Assembly: GCA_965230015.1 (NCBI GenBank)
Contig: CBDDKF010000021.1
Span: 62,001 to 126,000 of the forward strand
Reading direction: 5' to 3'
DNA length: 64,000 bases
Origin: JABSQH01 sp965230015
GTDB taxonomy: Bacteria; Actinomycetota; Acidimicrobiia; Acidimicrobiales; Ilumatobacteraceae
Below the pieces are notes generated by a model. It did no database searches and had not been told where the DNA came from. It saw only the letters and a program-made list of their open reading frames with translations. The position numbers were made by a program, and so were the translations under genes. Shown piece by piece: positions 35,898 to 46,400 of the stretch. Every line of letters starts with the position of its first letter. The first letter of the stretch is position 1.

Positions 35898-37195
35898 GGC
35901 GTCGCTCCAGACGCGACGAGATCGGGGCCCCACGCATCGACGATGGCCACCTCGGAGAACTCGCCCACGGGGACATTCTGCCCGACGTGGACCACTCCAT
36001 CGATCTCTGGCGCCTCGCGATGGCTCCGACCGACCCCCGGCTCGTCGACGAGCACGGTGACTGTTTCGCCGATCAGCGCGTCGCGACGGGCTGCGGTGAT
36101 GCCGTCCTGCAGCTCGCGCAGTTCGCCGAGGCGCTCGTTCATCAGGCCCGGATCGACCGCGCCGTCGAGGTCGGCTGCGTAGGTTCCGTCCTCTTCGCTG
36201 TACGAGAAGAAGCCGCACCAATCGAGTTGGGCGCGCTCGACGAAGTCGAGCAACTGGTCGTGATCGTCCTCGGTCTCGCCCGGGTAGCCGACGATGAAGT
36301 TGCTGCGGAACGCGGCGTCGGGTTCGCGCTGGCGAATGTCGTCGATGCGGTCGAGGAACCGTTGCCCATCACCCCAGCGGCGCATGCGCCGGAGCAGCGG
36401 CTTCGACACGTGCTGCAGTGATAGGTCGAAGTACGGCACGCCGCTGCGACAGATCGAGTCGATCAGCTCGTCGCTGAGATCGCTCGGATACAGATACAGC
36501 AGGCGGACCCGGTCGACTCGTTCGGCGACCGCATTGACGAGCGGCACGATCGACCCGGCGCCCAGCTCGTCGGGGCGGTCCTTGCCGTAGCTCGCGAGGT
36601 CTTGCGCCACCAGCACGATCTCGCGCGCCTCGAGTTGATCGACCTCGGCGAGGATCTGCTCGACATCGCGGCTGCGCTGCGGACCGCGGAAACTCGGGAT
36701 GGCGCAGAAGCCGCACTTCCGATCGCATCCTTCGGCGATCTTCACGTAGGCCCACGGCACCGGCGACGCCGGCCGGGGCAGGTTGAGCAGGTCGAAGTCG
36801 GGAATCGGTGCCTCGCTGACCGGGATCAGCCGACGACCGTTCGACGCGGTGCCGTCGTCCACTGCCGCCGGCGCGTTGAACGCGGTGCCGAATCCGGCGA
36901 CCTGGTCCACCTCGGGCAGCTCGGCCGCGAGCTCGTCGCCGTAGCGCTCGGCCATGCAACCGGTGACCACCAGGCGCGACCCCTCGGGACGTTGTTCGTC
37001 GAGGGCGAGGATCGTGTCGATCGACTCGCGGCGGGCCTCATCGATGAAGGCGCAGGTGTTCACCACGACCAGATCGGCGTCGTGCGCATGGTCGGTGGCG
37101 ACCAGCCCGTCGGCGACCAGCGCGCCGGTCAGCTTGGCCGAGTCGACATCGTTTTTCGGGCAGCCCAACGTCTCGAGATAGAACCGCTGCGCCAC
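35894..37195 (-). CDS. rimO: Ribosomal protein S12 methylthiotransferase RimO
   Basis: A 433-aa radical SAM methylthiotransferase. The N-terminal UPF0004 domain provides cluster Cys at residues 12 and 48 and in VTGCMAE near residue 80. The radical SAM motif is CDRKCGFC near residue 157, preceded by YVKIAEGC. A C-terminal TRAM domain lies after about residue 365. It attaches a methylthio group to an aspartate of ribosomal protein S12. The GTG start reads V-A-Q-R-F-Y-L-E-T-L-G-C. It heads the rimO-pgsA-cinA set. Confidence 0.93.
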   Translation of the reverse strand: MAQRFYLETLGCPKNDVDSAKLTGALVADGLVATDHAHDADLVVVNTCAFIDEARRESIDTILALDEQRPEGSRLVVTGCMAERYGDELAAELPEVDQVAGFGTAFNAPAAVDDGTASNGRRLIPVSEAPIPDFDLLNLPRPASPVPWAYVKIAEGCDRKCGFCAIPSFRGPQRSRDVEQILAEVDQLEAREIVLVAQDLASYGKDRPDELGAGSIVPLVNAVAERVDRVRLLYLYPSDLSDELIDSICRSGVPYFDLSLQHVSKPLLRRMRRWGDGQRFLDRIDDIRQREPDAAFRSNFIVGYPGETEDDHDQLLDFVERAQLDWCGFFSYSEEDGTYAADLDGAVDPGLMNERLGELRELQDGITAARRDALIGETVTVLVDEPGVGRSHREAPEIDGVVHVGQNVPVGEFSEVAIVDAWGPDLVASGATP

Positions 37196-37228
37196 GAGCC
37201 ATCACGCTATCGGTGGGCCGAGAGCCCC

Positions 37229-37262
37229 CTACATCACCCGCCACATCACGCGCTACATCACG
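37229..37262. repeat. 12-bp tandem repeat over a stop codon
   Basis: Three near-identical 12-base units (core TACATCAC, CACATCAC, TACATCAC at 37230, 37242 and 37254) span the end of the oxygenase gene and the gap before rimO. On the minus strand this reads as repeated GTGATGTAG-like units, so the stop region of the gene has been copied. Confidence 0.6.
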
Positions 37263-38178
37263 GTGGCGCGGAACTTGTCCATCAGGTGGCGGCCGGCGGT
37301 CGTGGGTGGGTAGTGCGGCTGCTCGCCATCGGCGACGATGCACTCGATGCGGGCGTCCCAGTTGGCGTTGTGGAAGAACGGCATCGTCAGCCGTCGGGGG
37401 GCGGGAATCGGCGGGACGACGACCCGGTGCATGGTTGAACGCCAGCGATCGTTGGTCCAGCGGGCCATTAGATCGCCCAGGTTGACGACCAATGTGCCCG
37501 GCTCGTGCTCCACACCGACCCACGAGCCATCTGCACCTCCAGGCCCGGCTGCTCGTCGAGTTCGAGGATCGTCAGCGTGCCGTAGTCGGTGTGCGCGCCG
37601 GCCCGAAACCGGCCGTCGCCCACCTGGTGATCGAGCGCCGGGTAACACGCCAGCCGCAACGCCGATCCGTGGGCATCGACAAACGGGTCGAAGTGCTGTT
37701 CGGGGAGGTCGAGGGCGAGCGCGAACAACCGCATCAGCCGTTCGGCGAGTGCGCCCATCGTGCGGTACAAGTCTTCGAGCGCGGGTTGCAGCGTCGGCAG
37801 TGCGTCAGGCCATCGGTTCGATGCGTACACATCGCGCTGGTCCGGATCGGTCATCTCGTCGAGCGGACGGGGTGGCGGATCGACCGGGCCGACGTTGAAC
37901 GTCTCCTTCACGTCCGGTGGCGCGGCACCGCCGATCGAGGCGTTGAGCGCCTCGGCCTCGAAGGAGCCGTACCCGTACGGATACCCAGGATCGGGCTTCG
38001 CCACCGTCATCCGCTGCGCCAGCGGCAGATCGAAGAACGCGTGGGCCTGTCGCCGCGCAGCTGCGAGCACCGAGTCGGGTACGCCGTGTTGCGCGATGCG
38101 TAAGAACCCGAGCGTGCGGCACATCTCGTCGACGTGCGCCGGGTCGGGCGCCGACAGGTCGATCGTGTCGAGGCTCAC
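37253..38178 (-). pseudogene. Isopenicillin N synthase-like 2OG-Fe(II) oxygenase, frameshifted
   Basis: A 2-oxoglutarate/iron oxygenase of the isopenicillin N synthase family, about 308 aa if repaired. The N-terminal part is intact from IDLSAPDPAHVDEMCRTLGF to AHTDYGTLTILELDEQPGLEV, with the metal-binding His and Asp in HTD. Near 37532-37538 the frame breaks. The rest (ADGSWVGVEHEPGTLVVNLG, STMHRVVVPP with the distal His, and RRLTMPFF with the 2OG-binding Arg) continues in another frame, so the net change is -1. It lies in the frameshift-rich stretch described in the findings and may be intact in the organism. The GTG overlaps the SMP-30 stop. Substrate unknown. Confidence 0.8.
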
Positions 38179-39125
38179 TGATGCGCCGGACGCAGACCGG
38201 CGCGCGGCCAGGGGAAGCTGACCAGTCGACCGGTCGCCGACAGTGTTACGTAGGCGGTACGGAGGTCCTCGTCGCCGAAGCACACGTTGGTGGTCAGCGG
38301 GTCGCCGGTGGCGTGGTGCTCGACCTGCGTGCCGTCGGGCGACACCGCCGTGATGCCCCCGTTGATCAACGTGGCCACGCACACCCATCCATCGTCGTCG
38401 ACCGCCAGCGAGTCGAGCAGCTGCATGCCGGGCAAGCCGTAGAGCGTGGCGAACGGATCGAGGTTGGCGTGGGTCTCGACCAGCTGGCCCGGCGCCGAGA
38501 TCGAACGTCGCAGAATCCGGCCATTGAAGGTCTCGGCCCAATACAGGGTGTCGGTGTCGGGCGACAGGCCGATGCCGTTGGGCCCTTCGACCGGAAACAG
38601 CGCTTCGCTGATCCCGGAGCCGTCGGCCTTGGCGTAGTACAGCCCGGTGAGGTCGGTGGTGCGAGCCGCCATGTCACGGATGCCGTGGTCGGTGAACCAG
38701 AACCCTCCGTGGCCATCCATCACGATGTCGTTCGGCGCACGCAGTGGCCGGCCGTCGCACTCGGTGTACAGGTCGGTCACGGTGCCGTCGTGTGGGTCGA
38801 CCCGCTGGATCTTGCCGCCGCTGTAGCGGTCGGGGTCGAACGGGCCGGGGATCACCAGCCCGTCGAGTTCCTCCGGGGTGAAGCAACCGCCGTTGTTGCA
38901 CAGATAGATCGCCCCGTCGGGACCGACGGCAGCACCGTTCGGGCCGCCAGGGATCTCGGCGATCGTTTCGGTCGTGCCGTCGGGGTGCACGCGCGTGAGC
39001 CGCGGGCCGAACATCTCAACGAGCACGATCGTGCCGTCGTTCATCCACATCGGACCTTCGGGGAATCGCAGCCCCGAGGCGATCTCGGTGAGTTCGGGGG
39101 TGAAGCTCTGCACGTCGACGCTCAT
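38175..39125 (-). CDS. SMP-30/gluconolactonase-like protein
   Basis: A 316-aa six-bladed beta-propeller of the SMP-30/LRE family. Repeating units include LRFPEGPMWMNDGTIVLVEM, PNGAAVGPDGAIYLCNNGG, APNDIVMDGHGGFWFTDHG and GPNGIGLSPDTDTLYWAET. The metal-binding Glu (in FPEGP), Asn and Asp of the family are present. Members hydrolyse lactones, with gluconolactone the best known. The downstream oxygenase gene overlaps its stop by four bases, suggesting a shared catabolic function. No signal peptide, so it is cytoplasmic. Confidence 0.88.
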   Translation of the reverse strand: MSVDVQSFTPELTEIASGLRFPEGPMWMNDGTIVLVEMFGPRLTRVHPDGTTETIAEIPGGPNGAAVGPDGAIYLCNNGGCFTPEELDGLVIPGPFDPDRYSGGKIQRVDPHDGTVTDLYTECDGRPLRAPNDIVMDGHGGFWFTDHGIRDMAARTTDLTGLYYAKADGSGISEALFPVEGPNGIGLSPDTDTLYWAETFNGRILRRSISAPGQLVETHANLDPFATLYGLPGMQLLDSLAVDDDGWVCVATLINGGITAVSPDGTQVEHHATGDPLTTNVCFGDEDLRTAYVTLSATGRLVSFPWPRAGLRPAHQ

Positions 39126-39168
39126 CGCGCCATCGTTGCAGAATCGGGCGCCGTTGGGCGCCGCCCGC

Positions 39169-41706
39169 CTACAGCTGGCCGTTCTGCTGGAGGAGTTCGA
39201 ACTCTTCGACGGTCATCAGCACCGAGCGCGCCTTCGAGCCCTCGCTCGGCCCGACGACGCCGCGCTGTTCGAGCAGATCCATGATGCGCCCGGCGCGCGC
39301 GAAGCCCACCTTCAACTTGCGCTGCAGCATCGACGTCGAGCCGAGTTGGCTGCGCACGACGAGTTCCATCGCCTGGCGCATCATCGCCGCGTCTTCGTCG
39401 TCGTCGCCTGCGCTGAACGCGTGCGCGTCGGCGGTGACGTCGAGGTCGAGCGGCGCGCTCGGCGGGGGCCGCAGCGGCGCCACTACCGCTCGGAGTGCCA
39501 CGCGGCGGCACCAGCGCCGACTGCCCGGCGTCGGGTGGACCGTCCCCGTCGCCGCCTTCTTCGATCGCGGTCGACACCACGGGTTCGGGCGCCTGCGCCC
39601 GCCAGTGATCGACGACCTGACGCACCTCGTCTTCGCTGACGAACGATCCCTGGATGCGGTTGGCCACCGACGAGTTACCCGGCAGCAGCAACATGTCGCC
39701 CTTGCCGACGAGCTTCTCGGCGCCGGGTTGGTCGAGGATCACCCGCGAGTCGGTGAGGCTCGACACGGCAAAGGCCATCCGCGCCGGGATGTTGGCCTTG
39801 ATCACGCCGGTGATGACGTTGACCGAGGGGCGCTGCGTGGCAACGATCAGGTGGATGCCGACCGCCCGCGCCTTCTGGGCGATGCGCGTGATCGACTCTT
39901 CGACGTCGCGTGCCGCCACCATCATCAAGTCGTTGAGCTCGTCGACGACCACCACGATGTACGGCAGGTGCTCGTACGGCGTGTCGTCGGGTTGCACGCC
40001 GGCCGGCGGCGGGATCTTCCCCTTGGCGACGGGCGGCGTTGTAGCCGACCACGTCGCGGTAGCCGACCTCGGAGAGGATGTCGTAGCGCCGCTCCATCTC
40101 CTTGACCGCCCAACCGAGTGCATTGGCGGCCTTCTTCGGGTTGGTCACCGGCTGGGGTGAGCAGATGCGGCAGTCGCTGGTATTGCCCCATCTCGACCTG
40201 CTTCGGGTCGATGAGGATCAACCGCACTTCGTCGGGGGTGGTGCGCATCAGCAGCGACGTGATGATGCAGTTGATGCCACTCGACTTACCCGCACCGGTG
40301 GCGCCGGCAATGAGCAAGTGGGGCGTGGCCGCCAGATCGAGGAACACGGCCTGGCCGGCGATGTCTTTGCCGACCGCCACGTCGAGTGGGTTCGATGCGG
40401 CCCGCGCCTCGGGTGAGGCCAGGAGGTCGCCGAGGGCGACGAGTTGGCGCGTGTGGTTGGGCACTTCGACGCCGATCGCCGATCGGCCCGGGATGGGCGC
40501 CAGGATGCGCACGTCGGTGGCCGCCATCGCGTAGGCGATGTCCTTTTGCAGGCTGGTGACGCGGGCCACTTTGACGCCCGAGCCGAGTTCGAGTTCATAG
40601 CGGGTGACCGTCGGGCCGATGGTCATTCCGACGAGGTTGGTCTCGACGTTGTGCGAGGCCAGCGACTGCTGCAGTGCCTCACCGCGCGCTTCGACCGCCG
40701 ACCGATCGATCGCCTGCGCGCCGGGCCGATCGAGGAACGTGATCGGCGGCAGCGTCCACTCGCCGACCTTGCCGCCGTCGGCGGCCACGGCGCGTCCTGC
40801 TGCGGCAGCTGCGCCGCCCGCGGCGGCCTTCTTGCGTGACGCTCGCTTCTTCTTCGGTGCGTCGCCGAAGTCGTCACCGTCGGCGGCGAAGTCGTACAGG
40901 GTGGTCTCGCCTGGCACCTGCGGCGGCGCCTCGCCCTCGGGCGCTTCGTGCTCGCGGTCGCTGGCCAGGGTGGTGATGTTGCTCAATCCCGACTTGGCGG
41001 CGCGGCCGAGCGGACGGCCGACCGCAGCGAGGAACCCACCGGTGTTCTCGGCCAGGGTGCGCAGTGAAGTGCGGGTGACGAGGAGCAGTCCGCCGGCCAG
41101 CGCAACGACGAGCACCACGGCCGTACCGATGGGCTCGACGAGCGCAGCGATCGGCTCGGCGACGAGTGCTCCGAGAATGCCGCCGGCCGATTCGAGTTCG
41201 TCGGTGTCGCCGCTGAAGCCGTCGGGGCCCCGTGCGAGGTGCAACAGGCCCAACACCGACAGCGCGGCGATCGCCCATCCAACAGCGAGCTGGATCGGAC
41301 TCGAAGTTCGGCCGCGCCGGACCAACGCCACACCGGCGGCGGCGAGAACGAGGGGCACGGCGAACCGGGCGAGGCCGGTGAACCACCCGATGAGCGTCTC
41401 GACCGCACGTCCCACCGGGCCGGCGAGATCGACGTACATGGCCAGACCGAGCAGCACGGCCACGCCGATCAGCGCAAGGCCGAGAAACTCGTGCTCGCGG
41501 CCGTCGACGGCGTCGCGCAGCTCGTCGCTGGCCCGATCGCGCTTCGACCGGGCACCTTCCGGCCGCGTGGCATCGCGAACACTGCCCGCGTTCTTCCGAC
41601 CGCCCTTCGTGCTGCCCTTGTCGCTCGCGGCACGCCGATCGGCACGCTCCACGTGCTTCTTGGCGGTCTTCTTCGAGCGCCGACTGGACGCTCCCCAGGT
41701 GTTCAT
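39169..41706 (-). pseudogene. ftsK: DNA translocase FtsK/SpoIIIE, frameshifted in this sequence
   Basis: A full-length FtsK of about 845 aa is recognisable but spread over four frames. N-terminal basic stretch and four membrane helices (residues 60-220) are followed by a linker and the motor: Walker A GATGAGKSSGINCII, LILIDPKQVEMGQYQRLPHL, then NPKKAANALGWAVKEMERRY, VVVVDELNDLMMVA and RMAFAVSSLTDSRVILDQPG. The gamma domain (RQAMELVVRSQLGSTSMLQR) ends the protein. Extra bases near 40148-40151 and 40031-40033, and another between about 39480 and 39590, break the frame. Because FtsK is needed for division and chromosome segregation, sequence error is likelier than true loss. GAGGGGG precedes the ATG. 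Confidence 0.85.
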
Positions 41707-41736
41707 AGCCCCCTCACGGTACCAACGGGGTGACAC

Positions 41737-41753
41737 CAGGGGTCTGACCCCTG
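41737..41753. repeat. Intergenic palindrome CAGGGGT-CTG-ACCCCTG
   Basis: A perfect 7-bp inverted repeat with a three-base loop between the secreted-protein gene and ftsK. It may be a terminator or a copy of a dispersed palindrome; no second copy was noticed in this window. Confidence 0.5.
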
Positions 41754-41777
41754 TCGACGGATCCGCAGTGAGACGGC

Positions 41778-42845
41778 TCAGCCGTACCAGACGGTCAGCT
41801 CGACCGCGACGCTGAACTGCAGCTCTTGGCCGTAGCCGGGAGGAAGGGCGCCACCACCAGGGTGGACCAGCGTGGTCTCGACGGTGTGCGACCCGCCACC
41901 GGCGTTGGCCGGCCGATCGTCGAGGTCGATGTCGTCACCGAACACCATCGCCCGCACGTAGCAGTTGCCGGCGTAGTAGTGAATCCCCTCGAGCGGGAGG
42001 CCATAGGCCTCACAGACGTCGTGGTCGACCCCGGGGCGGTTGACGGCGCCGTGAACGACGAGGTCGAGATAGCGACCGACGTCGTGGCGGGTCGTGCTCG
42101 TCGGCACCGATCCGACCGACGTGGGGTTGCCGTGGACGTACGCCTCGGAGTCCCAGCCGAAGGCGTTGGCGGGCTGGACGTACACATTGGCGGCGCTGAA
42201 GTTGATGTCGACGTGCCGCTCGCCGGTGGTGAACTCGCCGTTGGCGTGATCGGAGTAGCCGTCGCCGTCCTCGGCCACCGCCATCGCGTAGTACGTCGAC
42301 GCGAGATCGACGTCGTCGAAGATCACCTCGAACTCTTGTGAGTCGTAGCCGAAACTCTCCTCCACGGCGTAGTAGCCGTCGTCGTCCCACACCATGATCC
42401 AGATCTTGGCGTCGGTATCGGTGGGTCACGCGGAGCCGGGCGTCGGGGCCGTGCTGGTACGCGACACCACTGGTGATGCACGACACCGCGCAGCCGGGCC
42501 CGGCCTTGAAGTCGTCGGCGGCCTGCCACTGATTGCCGCCATGACCGTTGACGTCGGCGACGTACAACCCTCCGGCGGACGGGCCAGGAGGGGGCGCCGG
42601 GGGTGATGATGATGGCGAGTCGGTGTCGAGGGCGCCGATCACGTCGGTGCCGGCGTTGGGATCGAACTCCCATCACCGTGGGTCCGGCGAACTCGTACGT
42701 GGCAGGCGGAGTGCTCGTGCGCTCGGTGGTCAACGGTTGTGGCTCGCGTGTCTCGCGAGCTTGGGCGCCGTCGGCGACGCCGATGAGGGCCGCTGCGCTG
42801 AGCGTGGCGGGCGATGGTGGTCCGGGTGATGGTACGAACGGACAT
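41778..42845 (-). pseudogene. Secreted protein of unknown function, frameshifted
   Basis: Reading across three one-base corrections gives one secreted protein of about 354 aa. It begins MSVRTITRTTIARTLSAAAL with a cleavage region near DGAQA, then a Ser/Pro linker, then a beta-rich domain (LYVADVNGHGGNQWQAADDF, VWDDDGYYAVEESFGYDSQE, HVDINFSAANVYVQPAN, GYGQELQFSVAVELTVWYG). The breaks lie at about 42806-42811, 42669-42671 and 42423-42425, each fitting one extra G or C. GGGAG sits seven bases before the ATG at 42845. I do not recognise the family. Two Cys pairs may form disulfides. Confidence 0.65.
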
Positions 42846-42888
42846 TGGATGCTCCCGTGCGGGTATGGGGAGCGCCCCTTGCGCCCCG

Positions 42889-43434
42889 TCACCCCTCCTG
42901 ACGGACCACCGCAATGCGCCTTACAGCGGGGTCGACGGAGAGCACCGCTCCGTCGGGGGCGACGACGATGTCGAGGACGCCGCCTTGAACGGAGCGGGCG
43001 GCGATCACGTCGCGCACGGCGGTGCCTGCGGTGCCTTCCACGCTGAGCGCGTCGATGGTGGAATCGGGGAGTTCGTCGTCGACCCGGTCGAGCACGGTCC
43101 CCTCGAGGTTGATGTCGGCGGCGAGGAACGTCTGTCCCGACGCGCCTTCGAGTGGCGGTGCGGGCTCTTGCAGCTCACCGTCGAGGTACACGTACGGCAC
43201 CGCGGCGGTGGCGTCGTCGATCGCCACGAACACGTTGACCAGTTGGCCGGTCGACGTGACCTCGAAGTACTCCTGGCCAGCGCCGAGCTCGGCTTCGACG
43301 GCGTCGACCGCGGCGAGCAACTCGGTCACGATCGGCGGACCGTCGATCCCCGAGTCGTCGCCACCGTCGCCCCCATCGTCGCCGCTACACGCGGCGAGAA
43401 CGCACATGGCGAGTGCGACGACCACACGTTTCAT
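42889..43434 (-). CDS. Small lipoprotein of unknown function
   Basis: A 181-aa lipoprotein: MKRVVVALAMCVLAAC is a typical signal with lipobox, followed by an Asp/Gly-rich linker and a globular domain (IVTELLAAVDAVEAELGAGQ to AVRRIAVVRQEG). In the given sequence its frame is continuous with the NRPS. The ATG and signal peptide, and the nearby out-of-frame TGA, argue that it is a separate gene overlapping the NRPS end (ATGA). It may be unrelated to peptide biosynthesis. Confidence 0.65.
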   Translation of the reverse strand: MKRVVVALAMCVLAACSGDDGGDGGDDSGIDGPPIVTELLAAVDAVEAELGAGQEYFEVTSTGQLVNVFVAIDDATAAVPYVYLDGELQEPAPPLEGASGQTFLAADINLEGTVLDRVDDELPDSTIDALSVEGTAGTAVRDVIAARSVQGGVLDIVVAPDGAVLSVDPAVRRIAVVRQEG

Positions 43435-46400
43435 CGGCGTCCCCGCCAGGTCGTCGGCGATCGCTTCGACGCGACCGGTGGCCATGATCGAGTCGAAGCC
43501 GCGGTGGCGCCCCTCGACCACCACGTCGTCGAGGTTGGGCAGCAACGTCGTCCAGTGGGCGATCGTGCGCGCCGGGTTGGTCGTCGACGCGCGGTACAAC
43601 ACGATCGGTACGTCGATCGGACCCGGCCGATGAGCGAACGCGGCGGTCGGGAACGTGCCGACGGCCCGGCGTGGCGGACCCGCCGGCGGCACGGTCGTTC
43701 CCGACCACTTCAGCAACCGACGGCCGAACCGGTCGGCGTAGCGCAGGAGCCGACGGCGCACCATCACTGCGAGCTCGCGCCCGATCTCGGAGACGCCCGC
43801 GGGGTGCAACATCGACTTGTACTTCCACCAGCGGTTCGACCACAGATGGCGTTCTTCACCGGGAAAGAACGTGTCGACCATCCCGGTGGCCACGACGTCG
43901 ATGCCACGGTCGCGCAGACGAGCGGTGAGCTCGATGGCCACCACACCGGAGAACGACCAGCCGATCAGCGACACCACTGCGCGACCTTCGGCCGCATCGA
44001 CGGCGAGCGGCAACAGGTGCTCGACCATCTCGTCGACCGAGGTGACCAGATCGGCGTCGGGCAGCTGGAGGTAGGCCAACCCCACCACGCGGGTGTCGGC
44101 GGGGAACGCGTCGGCGAGGTCCTGGTAGCCGAACACCTCGTCCCATGCCGGCGTCATCAACACCAGCGGCCCACGGGGTTCGCCGTCGCGCAACACGAAC
44201 GCCTGGTATGCCGCATCGGCGCCAACGTCGCGATCGCCATCTTCCAGCGCCTCGGTGACCGACAATCCCAGCCCACGCAGCATGCCGCGCGGCGTGCGGC
44301 CGGCGAGCAGCACCGAGATCGGGACGGGCACATCGAGCGCCGACTCGGTATCGGTCACAAGTTGCACCGCGGTGAGCGAGTCACCGCCGAGCTCGAAAAA
44401 GTCGGTGTCGAGGTCGATGCCATTGCGGGCGAAGGCGCGCCGCCACGCGGCGAGCACCTGCGCTGGCGGGCCGACCGTAGTGCCACCGGTGTCGGGCACG
44501 GCGCGGTCGGGCGTGATCCGTTCGAGGGCGCGGCGGTCGACCTTGCCGTGCGCAGTGCGCGGGAGCGCTGCGTGGGTAACGAACTGCTTGGGGACGGCCG
44601 CTGCGGGGACCGCGTCGGCGAGTGTCGCGCGCAGCGCCACTTCGTCGAGTTGCGCAGCGCCGACGACCACGTGTGCGACCAACGCCGGTGGATCGCCTGC
44701 GGCGACGACGGCTGCGTCGTCCACGCCGTCGATGCCGCGCAGTGCACGTTCGATCTCGGCAGGTTCGAGCCGCACTCCCCCGACGTTCAGCTGCTCGTCG
44801 ATACGCCCGACGTACACCAGGTTGTCGCCGGCACGACGGACGAGGTCGCCGGTGCGGTACCACCGCTCGCCGTCGAGCTCCACGAACCGATCGGAGTCAC
44901 GGTCGTCGCCGATGTACCCGTTGGTCACGGTCGGTCCTGCGATCCACAACTCACCGTCGGCATGAACGGCCACTGGCCGCCCGGCGGCGTCGGCGATCCG
45001 CACCGTCACGCCTGGGATCGGCATCCCGATCGGGATCGGGTCGATCGCGCCGGGTTCGAGCACCGTTGCTGTTGCCCACACGGTGGCCTCGGTCGGTCCG
45101 TACTCGTTGACCAACGTGACGCCGGCCAGGTGCTCGTGATGGTCGGCGACGAGCCGGGCGGTGCTCGCTTCGCCGGCGACGATCGCCGTGTGGAGTCCAC
45201 GCAGTCGGTCCGGCGCCCGGCTGAGCAACGCGCCGTACAGGCTCGGCACCATCAGTGTGTGCGAGACGTGGCGGGTCTCGATCAACTCGGCCAGGCGGTC
45301 GACGTCGCGGACGTCGTCGTCGGTCGGCACGACGATCGCCCCGCCGGCGGTGAGGGTCCAGAACAGTCCGACGATCGAGCTGTCGAACCCGATGCTCGGC
45401 GTGAGCAAGAAGCGCGTCGGCTCGTGGCGGTACCACTCGCTGCGGGCGAGCGTGCTGGCCGCAAGGTTGCGGTGGGTCACCTCGACGCCGCGCGGTGTAC
45501 CGGTGGAGCCGGAAGTGTGGATCACGTACGCGGCGTCGTCGGGGCCGACACGACGGGCACGATCGACAAAGGCCGCCGCGCTCGTCGCCACGTCGGTTGG
45601 CTCGCCCACGTCGTCGATCACGACGGCATCGAGGCCGAACGTGTCGCCGTCGGTGACGATCGCGCCAAGTCCGCTCTGGGCGGCGATCTGCGCGCGCCGC
45701 TCGCCCGGTGCGTTGGGCTCGAGCGGCACGTAGCCCGCGCCTGTCGCCATCGCACCGAGGATCGCGGCCACCAGATCGGCCCGGCGGTGTACCGCTATGC
45801 CCACCCGTTGCGGCGCACCGAGCGCGTCGAGCTGCTCGGCGATCTGCGCGGCGCGGGCGGCCAGCTTGCGGTAGCTCATGTCGGCCTCGGCGACGACGGC
45901 CGGTGCGTCGGGTGTGGCGGCGACCTGGTCGGCGATGCGCGCCAACACCGTTGTTGCAGCGACGAAGTCGCTGCCGTCCATGTCGGCGCCACGCCACGCG
46001 TCGACGAGGTCGCCAACGGTCAGCGCAGGGGTGCGCGAGCCGTCGATGAGCACCGATTCGAACATCGCCAGCAGCTCGTTGGCGGTGGCGCTGTCGATCA
46101 CGTCGCCGCGATACTCCAGCCCGAACTGCAACGAGTCGGCGCGCTCCTGTACGAAAAACGTCAGGTCGGTCACCGATGTGCCTGCGGCCAGGATCCGCTG
46201 TTCGGCGCGCCCGATCGGGAAGGTCGGCGTCGACAGCTCTTCGTAGGCCAGCATCCACGACACGTCGGGTTCTGGCAGGTCGGCCTGGCGCGCCTCGCGC
46301 ACGATCGAGGCGAACGGGTGGCGACGGTGCGGCAAGGTGGTGGCGATGGTGGTGGCCACTCGATCGACGAGGGCGGCGAACGGCTCGTCCGGATCGACGG

